From JAGOBP01 sp046328575 (GTDB lineage: Bacteria > Chloroflexota > Anaerolineae > Fen-1058), in contig JAXLWI010000008.1 in the NCBI GenBank assembly GCA_046328575.1, forward strand, positions 30,977-94,976: a stretch of DNA of 64,000 nucleotides, in the 5' to 3' direction. A program made the position numbers and the translations under genes. The notes under the pieces are model-generated. The model was given only the letters and a program-made list of their open reading frames with translations. It was not told the DNA's origin and searched no databases. Of this stretch, positions 24,979 to 34,006 are shown one piece after another. The number at the start of each line of letters is the position of its first letter. The stretch's first letter is position 1.

Positions 24979-26139
24979 ATGACGGACGTTGTCGCGCCGA
25001 CGGTTGGCGAAGTCGATCGCATTGCGCAACTGACCGAGCCGGTGATGCGCAACTTGCAGATCACGCAGTGCTATCACGAATTGTCAGCCGTTATCGCGGC
25101 GCGCACAGGTCTCAATGCCAATTGGTGCACCTTTGCGACCTGGGCGTCGAAGCAGGCCGGACAGACGATTCGTAAAGAGGATCTGGCAGGCACGTTGGAG
25201 ATGCTGCTGAACGCGTCGACGGCGATGACCGCCGCGCAGGGTATCGTCGTTTCAGCTCAACGCTTTGGCACAAAGCACGAACCGCGCAAGATTCGTGAGT
25301 GGGTGTGGAATGTGTTGAATCCCGCAGCGGCGATCGATCGCGCGAGCGTAGCCGTGGCGCGTGGCAATCAAAAAGTCTTTGAAGAGATTGGTCGCGAGTT
25401 TGCGCGCTTTATAGTGAGCTGCGCGAATGATGCTGACTACAACGCCGAGCGCATCGCGCGTTTCATCGACGGACTACGCCCTGGCGATCCGCCGAAGGGC
25501 CAGCGCTATTTGAAGCAGGCGTTTACGCGCTACTATCGGGCGTTTTTCGAGGCGGATTTCAAGGCGCGTTTGGAGTTATTGTTGCTGGCAAATCTGGAGA
25601 TTGGCTTTCATGAGCAGACGCGTCTGCAGCCTGAGATCGCTGCGCGGCGGTGGCTTTCATTAAGCCCAAAGACTTCACGCGCCGATTGCTTCGGGCGTTG
25701 TTTCCGTATCGCGGCTGGCAGGCACGCTTGCGCTTGTGACGCGCGGCTGTTCACTGGCCTACGCCGTTCGATGCGGCTGTCAACGCGCTGTTGATCGAAG
25801 TGCGACACCTGGCGCGGTTGTTCATCACTGAGCACATGATGACGATCGATCTGGCAGGGACGCGTTTGAAGTTGGGCGACGATTTGCGCGCAGGTTTCCG
25901 GTGGAATTACGCACCATCACCAACCTTGATCTGCGCGCCCTGCTCGATAGGATCGATCCGACGCCAGACAACCTCGACGGTTCGGGCGCAACCGATTGAG
26001 CCGTTAACCGATCGATTCATTCATCGCCGATATGTTTCGATGCTATCAAACAACGCCAGCGTTGTTCGATCCCCCGTTCACGGCCGAGCAAGTGATCGCT
26101 CTTAAAGCAGGGGAGCAAGTGCCGATCGGGCCGTTGTAA
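24979..26139 (+). CDS. Conserved hypothetical protein, frameshifted after about 25.63 kb
   Basis: About 385 codons if joined. The first 220 are clean and helical, with the memorable core LNANWCTFATWASKQAGQTI and many charged surface residues. The frame then breaks; continuing segments include PKDFTRRLLRALFPYRGWQA, MTIDLAGTRLKLGDDLR, TITNLDLRALLDRIDP and the end EQVIALKAGEQVPIGPL, TAA at 26139. It has no membrane segment or known motif. I recall similar proteins annotated only as hypothetical. Tight coupling to the aldolase gene suggests a shared pathway. Confidence 0.65.
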
Positions 26140-26162
26140 AACCCGGCGCCGCTACAACAAAA

Positions 26163-26189
26163 AGCCGCCTCGTTTTTTACGAGACGGCT
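26163..26189. terminator. Bidirectional terminator between convergent genes
   Basis: AGCCGCCTCGT and ACGAGACGGCT form an 11-bp stem with one mismatch around a T-rich loop. On the minus strand it is followed by TTTTTTGTTGT, a good terminator for the hsp20 gene; the plus-strand tail is poorer. Confidence 0.8.
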
Positions 26190-26212
26190 CAACTTCTAGC
26201 TAACATCCAAAT

Positions 26213-26668
26213 CTACTTCGCTTGGATCTTGATCGTGCGCGGCTTGACGGCCTCGGCCTTGGGCGCACGGACGGTCAAAATGCCGTTTTCCAAATTCGCC
26301 TCGATCTTGTCGGCCTTCGATTTCCTCGGGTAGTTCGAACGCGCGGTTGAACTTGCCGTAGGCGATTTCGTTGCGCAGCGTGCGCACCTTCTCATCGGCT
26401 GAGACGGCAGGCGCGATCACTTCGCCGCTGAACTTGACCACGCTGCCTTCCGCCTCGATGCTCAACTCGTCCGCCTTGACGCCGGGCACAACCGCCACGG
26501 TGTAGCCCCAGCATCCGCATAGATGTTGACGGGCAAGCGCGAACCCACACACACGGTCGCCCAGTCGCGGCTTTGCGGGCTGACCCACGCGTCATTGAAC
26601 AGCCGATCCACTGCCTCGCTCAGCGGCGTATAAAACGGGTTGGTACGAACAATCAGAGTGCGAGCCAT
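26213..26668 (-). CDS. Hsp20/alpha-crystallin small heat-shock protein, frameshifted
   Basis: About 150 codons joined. The N-terminus MARTLIVRTNPFYTPLSEAV and GGGAGGG before the ATG at 26668 define the start. The alpha-crystallin domain continues through VVPGVKADELSIEAEGSVVK and FNRAFELPEEIEG. The C-terminus has ENGILTVRAPKAE, the conserved G-x-L-x-V/I step, and ends KIQAK. At least two one-base shifts interrupt it (about 26,505 and 26,320). It is an ATP-independent holdase; a CIRCE operator is not visible upstream. Confidence 0.82.
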
Positions 26669-26873
26669 GGTAAAACCCTCCCAGTATTGAAGTTTGATTT
26701 TGGATTTTTGGTGGCGTCTCTGCGCCAGAACTGTGGATAGAATACCCGAGGCGTGTTAGAGCGATGCTGGCGATGTGTTAGCGTTGTATTAGAGCGCAAC
26801 ATACAAGTGGCAGGAGGTGAACATAAGTGCTATAATCCCAGCGTCGTCCAGCCTGCATCGTGCACCTCGAATC

Positions 26874-29380
26874 ATGTCTTTAGAAGCCCTACTAACCAAC
26901 TCCGTGCCGATCGATCGTTCATGCGTGACGTGGCGGCATGGCGGGAGCGCAGTGCCGCTCGACCCGCACGCTATGCGCCCTTCAACCAGTCTCGATCGAC
27001 GATTGAGTACAGCGTTACGCGCGCGCGGCATCGATCAACTTTACGCATCAGGCGCGATAGAGGCTGTGGCGCGCGGGCAACATCCTGTCGTCGTCACTTC
27101 AACGGCATCAGGCAAGACATTGTGCTACAACTTTGCCCGTGCTGAACTACCTGATGAACGATCCCTAAAGCGACGGCGCTCTATTTGTTTCCGACGAAGG
27201 CACTGGCGCACGATCAGCTGGTGACCGTTAACGAACTCATCGCCGATCTCGGCCAACCGATTGCGGCACAAGCCTATGATGGCGACGCGTCGCGCGAGCG
27301 GCGCAAATCAACCCGCAGCGCGGGCGGCATCCTCATCACCAATCCCGATATGCTGCACACCTGGGCATCCTGCCCCATCACACACAGTGGGCGGCGTTTT
27401 TTCAGGCGCTGCGCTACATCGTGATCGACGAACTGCATACCTATCGCGGCATCTTTGGCAGTCACTTCGCCAACGTGATTCGGCAGCTCAAGCGCATCGC
27501 TCGATTTTATGGCAGCGCCACAGTTCGTGTTGGCTTCTGCTACGATTGCGAATCCACGGCAATTAGCGCAGCGTTTGATCGAAGAAGATGTGGCGCTGAT
27601 CGACGACGACGGCGCGCCGCGTGGCGAAAAACATTCGTTTGATCAATCCCGCCGTTGATCGATCCGCTTTATCGGCCAACGCCGATCGGTGGTGCTACCG
27701 GCAGAGGATCTCGCCGCACGCTGTCTCCAAGCCGATGTGCAAACGATCGTATTTGCCGCGCCCGATCGGTGACCGAAGTCCTGTTGACGTACTTGCGTGA
27801 GGCCATCGCAGCTGACGGTGGCGATCCTTCACGCATTCACGGTTATCGAGGCGGCTATCTGGCCGAGAAGAACGACGGGCGATTGAGAAGGCCTGCGTGA
27901 CGGCTCGATTCATGGCGTGGTGTCCACCAACGCGCTCGAACTCGGCGTGGACATCGGTCAACTTGATGCGGCAGTACTGGCCGGATATCCCCCCTGGCGC
28001 GATTGTCGACGCTGCAACAGGCAGGCCGCGCCGGACGGCGCACTAACGTGTCCGCGGCATTGATCGTCGCCAGTGCCTCGCCGCTCGATTGGTTATCGTC
28101 ACGCATCGCGCTATTTCTTTGAGCGTTCGCCCGAGCACGGCCTCGTCGCGCCCGATAACCCGATCATCCTCGGTAATCATCTGAAGTGCGCGTCGTTTGA
28201 ACTCCCGTTGAGGTCGGCGAAAAGTTCGGCCGCTTCGAGCGGACCGATGAATTGCTGGAAGCGCTGGTGGAAGAAGGTGTATTGCATAAGCAGGCGGCCG
28301 TGCGGCCCAACCTGCCCGATCGGTATTTCTGGATGTCCGATCAGTATCCGGCCAATGGCATTACGAACAGGCACAGCAGACACAATCCGTCATCCTCGAT
28401 CGATCGAGAGCACGCCCACCGATCGATCGGGCAGATCGATCACCTGATCAGCCGCAGACGCACGTGCATGCGGGCGCGATCTACATCCGCGAAGGTCAAT
28501 CGTTTTTAGTGGAGAAACTGGATTGGGACAACGGTCAAGCGTTAGTCACGCCCACATGTAGACTATTACACTGGAAGCGAGCACTTCGTCAGCGTGGACG
28601 TAGAGAGTGAAGATCAGCGCGTCGAAACCGGCTCAACCATCAAAGGCCTTGGCGAAGTGCGTGTATAAATCGTTGACGACAGGCTTTCGCAAAATCAGCT
28701 CTACACACACGAGACACTGGGCTGGGGCGGAATCACGTTGCCTGAGCAGGAAATGCACACGACCGCATATTGGTTCTGCGTCGAACCCGACGTCGCCGAT
28801 CAACTCATTGATGCCGGGGTGATCTTGCTGCGGCTACGGTCCGATTGGGTACGTTCAGACGAGATTCCCGGAGCGCGATTGGGCATCGCTGTCGCAAGTG
28901 CGGCGCGGCTGAACCACCTGGTCGCTCACACGATGTACATCACTTGCGGCCCTTCCTGGTTCGGTTATCGGCGCGGTGCGAATCACAACGATCAACTGGC
29001 GAATGTGCCCGAAAATCTGATCACGTTGTGCCGTGCTTGTCATCATCGCGTGGAGACGGCCGTCGGGGTGCGTGGCGCGTTGAGCGGCTTGGGGCATGTA
29101 CTGGGCGAGATCGCGCCGCTGTACCTGATATGCGATCACGCGACATCGGCGTGATCGCCGAGAATGAATCCGGCGTTCTGAACTCCCCACCCAGTCACGA
29201 TCTGCGATCGCGTTCCGGCCGGTATCGGCTTCAGCGACGAGTTATTTGAACTCCCGCACTCAACTGTTGACTGCGGCGCGACATCGTCGCCAATTGCGGA
29301 TGTGAATCGGGTTGCCCGGCCTGTGTCGGCTATGTCGCCGCAAGCCGCTGACGCCGATGTTGACGGCAATTCAGTCTGAA
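26874..29380 (+). CDS. DEAD/DEAH-box helicase with DUF1998-type C-terminus (MrfA-like), heavily frameshifted
   Basis: About 830 codons joined. Helicase motifs are readable in order across frames: TSTASGKTL (motif I), YLFPTKALAHDQL (Ia), NPDMLHT, VIDELHTYRG (II), LASATIANP (III), GVVSTNALELGVDIGQLDA (V) and QQAGRAGRR (VI). The C-terminal part reads GALSGLGHVLGEIAPLYLIC, then GIGFSDELFEL, and a Cys cluster CGCESGCPACVG reconstructed across a shift. This is the layout of MrfA/YprA repair helicases. A TATAAT lies at 26831-26836, and the ATG at 26874 is in frame with the N-terminal SLEALL stretch. The end is uncertain by about 30 bp. Confidence 0.75.
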
Positions 29381-29432
29381 TGTCAGGATTCTGACACTTA
29401 AATTGCTACAATCCCTTACACAATAGAAAAAC

Positions 29433-29560
29433 CCGGACGCCAATTTTGGTGTCCGGCCTGTTAACGGCCAGCCCTAGCGGCGGGGGTTGCTAGGGGAGCG
29501 GCAGCCAAGGGAGGAGACTCAGTCTCATGCGTTGACCTTTGAGGTCAGCATAGACTCGTT
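29433..29560. ncRNA. Candidate structured RNA of unknown family
   Basis: Consecutive hairpins in a 411-bp gap with no ORF. CCGGACGCC/GGTGTCCGG (29433-29456) has a 6-nt loop. CCCTAGC/GCTAGGG spans 29472-29495. The palindrome GAGACTCAGTCTC spans 29514-29526. A two-step stem ATGC-TGACCT/AGGTCA-GCAT spans 29527-29551. On the minus strand the first hairpin is followed by GGGTTTTTC, so a minus-strand transcript ending there is plausible. The helices may alternatively be the 3' end of the helicase transcript. I recognise no Rfam family. Confidence 0.4.
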
Positions 29561-29608
29561 GCGGTTGCTTCGTGCGTTATATTACTCCTACATAGGTTTA
29601 CCCAAGTG

Positions 29609-29674
29609 ACAAAGGTCATGATTCGCGTATGACGCTGCTTGATGAGCATGACAATTATGCATGATGACCTTTGT
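29609..29674. promoter_or_regulatory. Inverted repeat ACAAAGGTCAT ... ATGACCTTTGT
   Basis: Perfect 11-bp arms at 29609-29619 and 29664-29674. The core TGACCTTTG also occurs at 29533-29541. Three copies upstream of the lipoprotein gene suggest binding sites for a regulator that could loop the DNA, or a long RNA stem. Confidence 0.45.
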
Positions 29675-29746
29675 GTAATTAACAGAATCGATTGGCCGTA
29701 GGCAAAACGGAGGTTGCAGGGGTAGTCGGGACTTAGTAGCCTTTGT

Positions 29747-29752
29747 TATAAT
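29747..29752 (+). promoter_or_regulatory. -10 element TATAAT of the NBR1-Ig lipoprotein gene
   Basis: A consensus TATAAT lies 40 bp before the ATG at 29792. No convincing -35 stands at 16-18 bp, so it may depend on an activator, possibly bound at the repeats upstream. Confidence 0.45.
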
Positions 29753-29791
29753 CGTGTTTACAGCCGTACCATTCCGGTAAGGAGAAGGATC

Positions 29792-30961
29792 ATGCGCTTC
29801 ATCACTCCACAGCGTCAGTTATCAATCGTTCTCGTCGGATTGCTGATCAGCACTTTAGCTTGTTCGCTTAGCACCAGCAGCGCTGTTCAATCGACAGCCT
29901 CCCCCGCCACTCAGCCGGCGCGAACATTGCCACTGTCGCGCGCGTGTCGCCAGTGATTCCAGCGTCCGCCTACCGCCAGCCCAACTCCGACTGAGACGCC
30001 GCTGAGTGGCACTGGCCCGGGCGGCTGTGTCCTGAAGAAGAATTTGTGGCGGATGTAACCATCGATAATACCGTGCAGGCCCCAGGTTCAGCGTTCGTGA
30101 AAACGTGGCGAGTCAAGAATACTGGCACTTGCACCTGGGACGCCAGTTATCAGTTGGTCTTCGCTGAAGGCACCCAGATGGGTGGACCCGCGAGTGTGAA
30201 CATCGTGACGACCGCCCGAATGCCACACTCGATGTATCTGCTAAAGATCTCACCGCCCCGACCGCACCCGGTAACTATACTGGCCCGCTGGCGTTCAAAG
30301 CCAGTAACGGCATCATCTTTGGCGGCGTGATTGTGGTGATCGTCGTACCGGCCACCGGTACCGACGGTGACGACCACGCCGGTGCCAACCGTCAACGCCG
30401 GTGTCTGGAGTGGCAAGTGGGAAACGAACTGTGGCGCGGCCAATTGTGGCAACATGGCTCTTCCAGACGGGCAACGTCGTTACCGGCACTTATGGAACAA
30501 ATGGCACGATCAACGCGACGGTGAACGGCAATCGCTTGACCGGAACGTGGTCGCGCAACGGGTCAGCTGGCTCGATCGACTGGTGGATGGGCGGTACAGG
30601 CCTCAAGTGGCGCGGCAACTACAATGCACACCAATGGCTGGTGCGGTCATCGCGCTGGTGAAACTGATCGGCGCCATGCGGCGTGGGAACTTTCGAGGGT
30701 AATTGGAACGTCTTGTGTGACATGCGATGGCCCCATGTCAATTTCTCCAAGATGGCCGCACGTTTACTGGCGCGTACGTGAACGGCACCATCGAAGGTAC
30801 GATCGATGGCGTCACTGCGACTGGCACATGGAAGACGACCGGCGGGACATCCGGGCCCGTTCACTTGGTATTTGCTGAACGGTCTGCAGTTCAATGGCAA
30901 CTACGGCGGCACCAATCAATGCGCTATCGCAGTGGGTCAGGCGCACCCAGTCCGTGTTTGA
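29792..30961 (+). CDS. Lipoprotein with NBR1-Ig-like domain and two internal repeats, frameshifted
   Basis: About 390 codons joined. AAGGAGAAGG precedes the ATG. The signal peptide ends in the lipobox ISTLAC, then a Thr/Pro linker. The NBR1-Ig-like domain follows (VADVTIDNTVQAPGSAF, TWRVKNTGTCTWDASYQLVF), a beta-sandwich known from the autophagy receptor NBR1 and common in Chloroflexota envelope proteins. The C-terminal half is two copies of a roughly 75-residue module with G-x-W-x-G-x-W, C-x(3-4)-C and VTGTYGTNGTINATVNGN or TFTGAYVNGTIEGTIDG. The gene just downstream has the same first domain. Confidence 0.68.
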
Positions 30962-30976
30962 AATAGCGAGGTCGAT

Positions 30977-31518
30977 ATGAAGCAGCACATGGCGATCGGA
31001 ATGTTGATCCTGATGATGAGCGCGGCGTGCAGCAGCCCGATTGCGCCGCTTGCGCCAACGACCTCAGCCAACGCGATCGAGCCGGTGGCGGCGACCAAAG
31101 CCCCCGCCGCAAATGCTCAAGCCACGCTGCCGCCGACCGTCTTCGCCCACCTTACCACCAATGCAGCCAACGCCGACGCCAACCGCATGCGTCAACGATT
31201 CGAAATTTGTGGAAGATCTCTCCGTGCCGGATGGCACGCACTTTGCGCCGGGTGTGGCCTTCGATAAAACCTGGCGGCTTCAGAATACCGGTACGTGTCC
31301 GTGGGATACGACGTACCAATATCGCTTGATCAGCGGTGTATCGTTGCGGGCAAAACATCACTTTGCCCAAAGTCGTTCAGCCGGGCGAAACGATCGACAT
31401 CACGATCAAGATGGTATCGCCTATGACGGTTTGTACCTATCGGTGACAATGGCGTCTCTTCGCACCGGGCGATGTGCCATTTGGGCAAAGGCCGTTTGTT
31501 GAGATTATCGTGCCATAA
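30977..31518 (+). CDS. Second NBR1-Ig-like lipoprotein, frameshifted
   Basis: About 180 codons joined. MKQHMAIGMLILMMSAACSS gives a lipoprotein signal with lipobox MSAAC. A Pro/Ala/Thr linker is followed by one NBR1-Ig-like domain: FVEDLSVPDGTHFAPGVAFD, KTWRLQNTGTCPWDTTYQY, VVQPGETIDITIKM, and the end RPFVEIIVP. It is a paralogue of the domain in the gene 15 bp upstream, without the repeat module, so it probably arose by tandem duplication. At least three small indels. Confidence 0.65.
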
Positions 31519-31524
31519 AGTCTG

Positions 31525-31575
31525 ACGAGTAACGAGTAATGGATAACTTGCCGTTACTCATTACTCGTTACTCAT
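31525..31575. repeat. Intergenic hairpin GAGTAACGAGTAAT / ATTACTCGTTACTC
   Basis: Perfect 14-bp arms (31527-31540 and 31560-31573) with a 19-nt loop, between the convergent lipoprotein and glycosidase genes. Related elements lie at 39697-39756 and, weaker, 53656-53707. It could double as a terminator although no T-run follows. Confidence 0.65.
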
Positions 31576-31587
31576 TAGATTAAGGTT

Positions 31588-32912
31588 TCAAGGTACTCGC
31601 ACAAGCGCCGGAACCGCAAATGGGCCATTCGCCAAATCGTCCCAGAAATTCCCCGCGTTGAGGCCGCTGTATGAAAAGATCGCCACGCCGGGCGAGCCCA
31701 TCGATCGAGCCGCATTGATGCGATCGAATAACGGCGTGGTCTCCGTGTATGCTCCACTAATACCAGGGATCACCAACGTCCATGCGCATCGTTGAGGGTT
31801 TCGCGTGCGCGTAATCCACTTGTCGAGATCGTTGAGGATGTCACCGGTGTACAGCATGGGCATATTTGCGTCCATGTAACCATCCGCCAACCACGCTTTT
31901 GAGTCTTGATAGAAGCCGCCATAACTGTCGGCGTAATTGGGCCAGCGCTACGGCGGCGCTGACCAACAGATCGGGTTTGAGCGCGTGACGGCTGAATAGA
32001 CCGCAAGACAAGTTGATTGATCTGTGCGCGTTGGAAGCCGGGCCGCCAATCGGTAATAGTCAGCGACGGCGAAATTTGAGTGCTTCACTGAAGGCCGCCA
32101 TCGTAAATGGATCGTACGAGTAGCCGGAACCGCAGCGAATCAGATCGATGTGCAAGCCGTCTACGTCATAACGATTGACGATGTCGGCGGCGACGGCGGT
32201 GATGATCGCGCGTGAGTGAGAGCGCTGGCGTAGCCCACAAATAGTCGCTGCACGTGGCGATGCTTTGCGGTGTATCCGGCGCGCGAACACGCCACGCGCT
32301 CCAAGTCGTTGAATGCGACAGAGTCCAAAACAGATGTGACGGAACGGTGGTCGTCGGGGCGCCGACATTGCATAACCACGTCGGCAGCATGTTGACGTAG
32401 GCGTGAACTTGCAGACCACTGGCATGTGCGCGGGTGATCGCGGGGTTAACGGATCCCAGCCGGGATCAACGCCGAGGGTCTTTGTCGTCTGGCCGGTCAA
32501 GCGCGCTGCCCACGGTTCCAGCGCGGACGAATAAAACGCGTCGGCGGTACCGCGCACTTGAAACAGCAGCGCGTTGAAGTGAGCCGAAGCGGCATTGTTC
32601 ACGATCGTATCGAGATCGGTTGTGGTAACCGGTCGGCCAAAGAAGGTCCAATCGAAACGCGTGACCCACAGGCCGCGAAACTCGGTCACGTTGGGATAGT
32701 GGCGGCTGACGAGCGGTAGATAAGTTGTGTAGGCGAGCGTATCGGTCAGCGGAGCTGGAAGTAATGAGACGCTGATCAACGCTGATCAACGCTGATGATG
32801 GGGTAACGTCAGCGGTCGCTTGCGCCAGCGCCCACCGCACTCCAGGCCAAGTGCCAACGTTAGTATCATCACCAGGGCAAGGCGTTTGAGTTGGAATTGG
32901 AAGGGTAGTCAT
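31588..32912 (-). CDS. Family-10-like glycosidase (GHL10/DUF187 type), lipoprotein, frameshifted
   Basis: About 440 codons joined. The ATG at 32912 is followed, one frame off, by a lipoprotein signal peptide (core LALVMILTLALGLEC). YLPLVSR then precedes the catalytic TIM barrel, which begins FRGLWVTRFDWTFFGRPVTT. Barrel landmarks are NALLFQVRGTADAFY, VHAYVNMLP, IVNRYDVDGLHIDLIR with the likely acid, GYMDANMPMLYTGDI and GVAIFSYSGLN. The family cleaves cell-wall or extracellular glycans; the substrate is not predictable. It is odd that the YLPLV motif is N-terminal here. Divergent from the tRNA genes. Confidence 0.75.
32770..32796. repeat. 10-bp tandem repeat inside the glycosidase 5' end
   Basis: The unit CGCTGATCAA is repeated about 2.7 times. 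It lies where the signal peptide joins the YLPLVSR segment and carries an in-frame TGA in the frame that joins them. Because the unit is not a multiple of three, copy-number change would shift the frame. Confidence 0.6.
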
Positions 32913-32968
32913 GCGTCAAGTATAGCATTCCTTCACTCGTTCCTCAGCGCTTTTCACTTTTCGCTTGC

Positions 32969-32997
32969 TTGACACTCCCGCGTCAATCGGGTACAAT
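32969..32997 (+). promoter_or_regulatory. tRNA promoter
   Basis: TTGACA (32969-32974), 17 bp spacer, TACAAT (32992-32997), 14 bp before the mature tRNA-Ala start. This is the best housekeeping promoter in the window. Confidence 0.8.
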
Positions 32998-33011
32998 CTC
33001 GCTCGCAGTCC

Positions 33012-33082
33012 GGGCCTGTAGCAGTTGGGAGCGCGCCTCAATCGCACTGAGGAGGTCGGGGGCTCGAATCCCCCCAGGTCCA
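33012..33082 (+). tRNA. tRNA-Ala (anticodon CGC)
   Basis: The acceptor GGGCCTG pairs with CAGGTCC, with discriminator A at 33082. The anticodon stem CCTCA/TGAGG encloses ATCGCAC, so the anticodon is CGC. The T-arm is a perfect GGGGG/CCCCC. The D-stem is 2 nt short: GCAGTTGGGAGCGC where the neighbour reads GCGCAGTTGGGAGCG, so a dinucleotide is probably missing from the consensus. CCA is not encoded. Confidence 0.85.
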
Positions 33083-33096
33083 CTGCCGCACTTTCA

Positions 33097-33165
33097 TGGC
33101 CCATAGCGCAGTTGGGAGCGTCTCATCACTTGAGAAGGTCGTGGGTTCGAATCCCACTAGGTCTG
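33097..33165 (+). tRNA. tRNA, damaged; anticodon uncertain
   Basis: It has TAGCGCAGTTGGGAGCG in the D-arm and a perfect T-arm GTGGG/CCCAC with TTCGAAT, then TAGGTCT as the 3' acceptor strand. The acceptor has two mismatches. The anticodon hairpin around TCTCATCACTTGAGA has a loop shortened to five bases or an imperfect stem. If the loop is ATCACTT the anticodon would be CAC (Val), but I do not rely on it. Confidence 0.55.
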
Positions 33166-33174
33166 AGCACAACA

Positions 33175-33195
33175 GGGCAGGTCTTGCGCCTGCCC
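33175..33195 (+). terminator. Terminator after the tRNA pair
   Basis: GGGCAGG (33175-33181) and CCTGCCC (33189-33195) form a 7-bp GC-rich stem with a 7-nt loop, followed by TTAT, ten bases after the second tRNA. Confidence 0.7.
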
Positions 33196-33604
33196 TTATA
33201 CATCTCAGCGTTAAACCGGAGTAGTAGATCATCTGTCAGAGAGCGAGGTGCAAGGGCAGCCTCGCAGGCACCGTGCAGAGTGCCAACAAGATCGAACTCG
33301 CCGGAGAATTCAAGCAGGACGCTGATTGACGCGGATTTCCGCCAGATTTTGAGCCTGTTTGAATTGCGCCTGTAGGTGAAGTAGGCAACTTGCAGTTGGC
33401 CTTCCTGCCGACAGCGGGTCAGCCCGATACAGTGACACGAGCGGTCTCGACGCAAAAGCGGAGGCAAGCAGGGTGGTACTCAACGGAGTCCCCTTCGTCC
33501 CTGATCGGATGAGGGGGATTTGTATTTGTGTCAATGAATTTCGAATCGGCTAGTTTTCTGTACGAGAAGATGATCCGTGACAGAGTTGCCGCGTCCTCCA
33601 AAAG
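33196..33604. other. Intergenic region without a recognisable gene
   Basis: No supported ORF on either strand. A TCCCC-rich imperfect hairpin at 33489-33518 is followed by a T-rich tract and could be a terminator. The phrase ACGCTGATTGACGCGGATTT near 33320 resembles the short repeat found in the glycosidase 5' end. Confidence 0.4.
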
Positions 33605-33919
33605 ATGGTAAGCCGGGATTACAGCGCTGACGCGAGATCGAGATGGCTGATTATTCTTGGCATTCTTGTTATGGGTAGTCTTCGCAGCAGCATATTCTTT
33701 TTCGAGAAAGCGAATCAACCGATATTATCAGGCTTGGCGCTTACAAGTGCTTTGGTAATCTTATACATTGGCCTGAGTCGTCTGATTGCTCCGCGCCTAT
33801 CTCGTTGGGTGTGGCCGAATAATCGTTTGCTTACACGCCTGAGTGGTGTGTTATTTATCGGTTTCAGCCTGATGGTAGGTTGGAGTGCGATACAGAGATT
33901 GTTGGCATCTTTCCAATAG
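33605..33919 (+). CDS. Small membrane protein
   Basis: 104 residues with three hydrophobic segments: RWLIILGILVMGSLRSSIFF, LSGLALTSALVILYIGLSRL, and LLTRLSGVLFIGFSLMVGW. The ribosome-binding site is poor (AAAAG just before the ATG) and base composition is more AT-rich than the surroundings. No family recognised. It stands alone between the tRNA pair and leuS. Confidence 0.5.
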   Translation: MVSRDYSADARSRWLIILGILVMGSLRSSIFFFEKANQPILSGLALTSALVILYIGLSRLIAPRLSRWVWPNNRLLTRLSGVLFIGFSLMVGWSAIQRLLASFQ

Positions 33920-34006
33920 CGACACTGCTGCAAGAGGAGTGTTCATCAAACTATCAAATCCAAAGCAGTGTTCGTTGTGTCTGGCAACGTGACAAGGAGA
34001 AGAATC

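Noticed and set aside
26669..26873. CIRCE-like operator near hsp20
   Set aside because: TTAGAGCG occurs twice but the TTAGCACTC-N9-GAGTGCTAA palindrome is not there.
33419..33718. 99-codon minus-strand open frame
   Set aside because: Its composition is unlike a protein domain, and it overlaps the better-supported small membrane protein on the plus strand.
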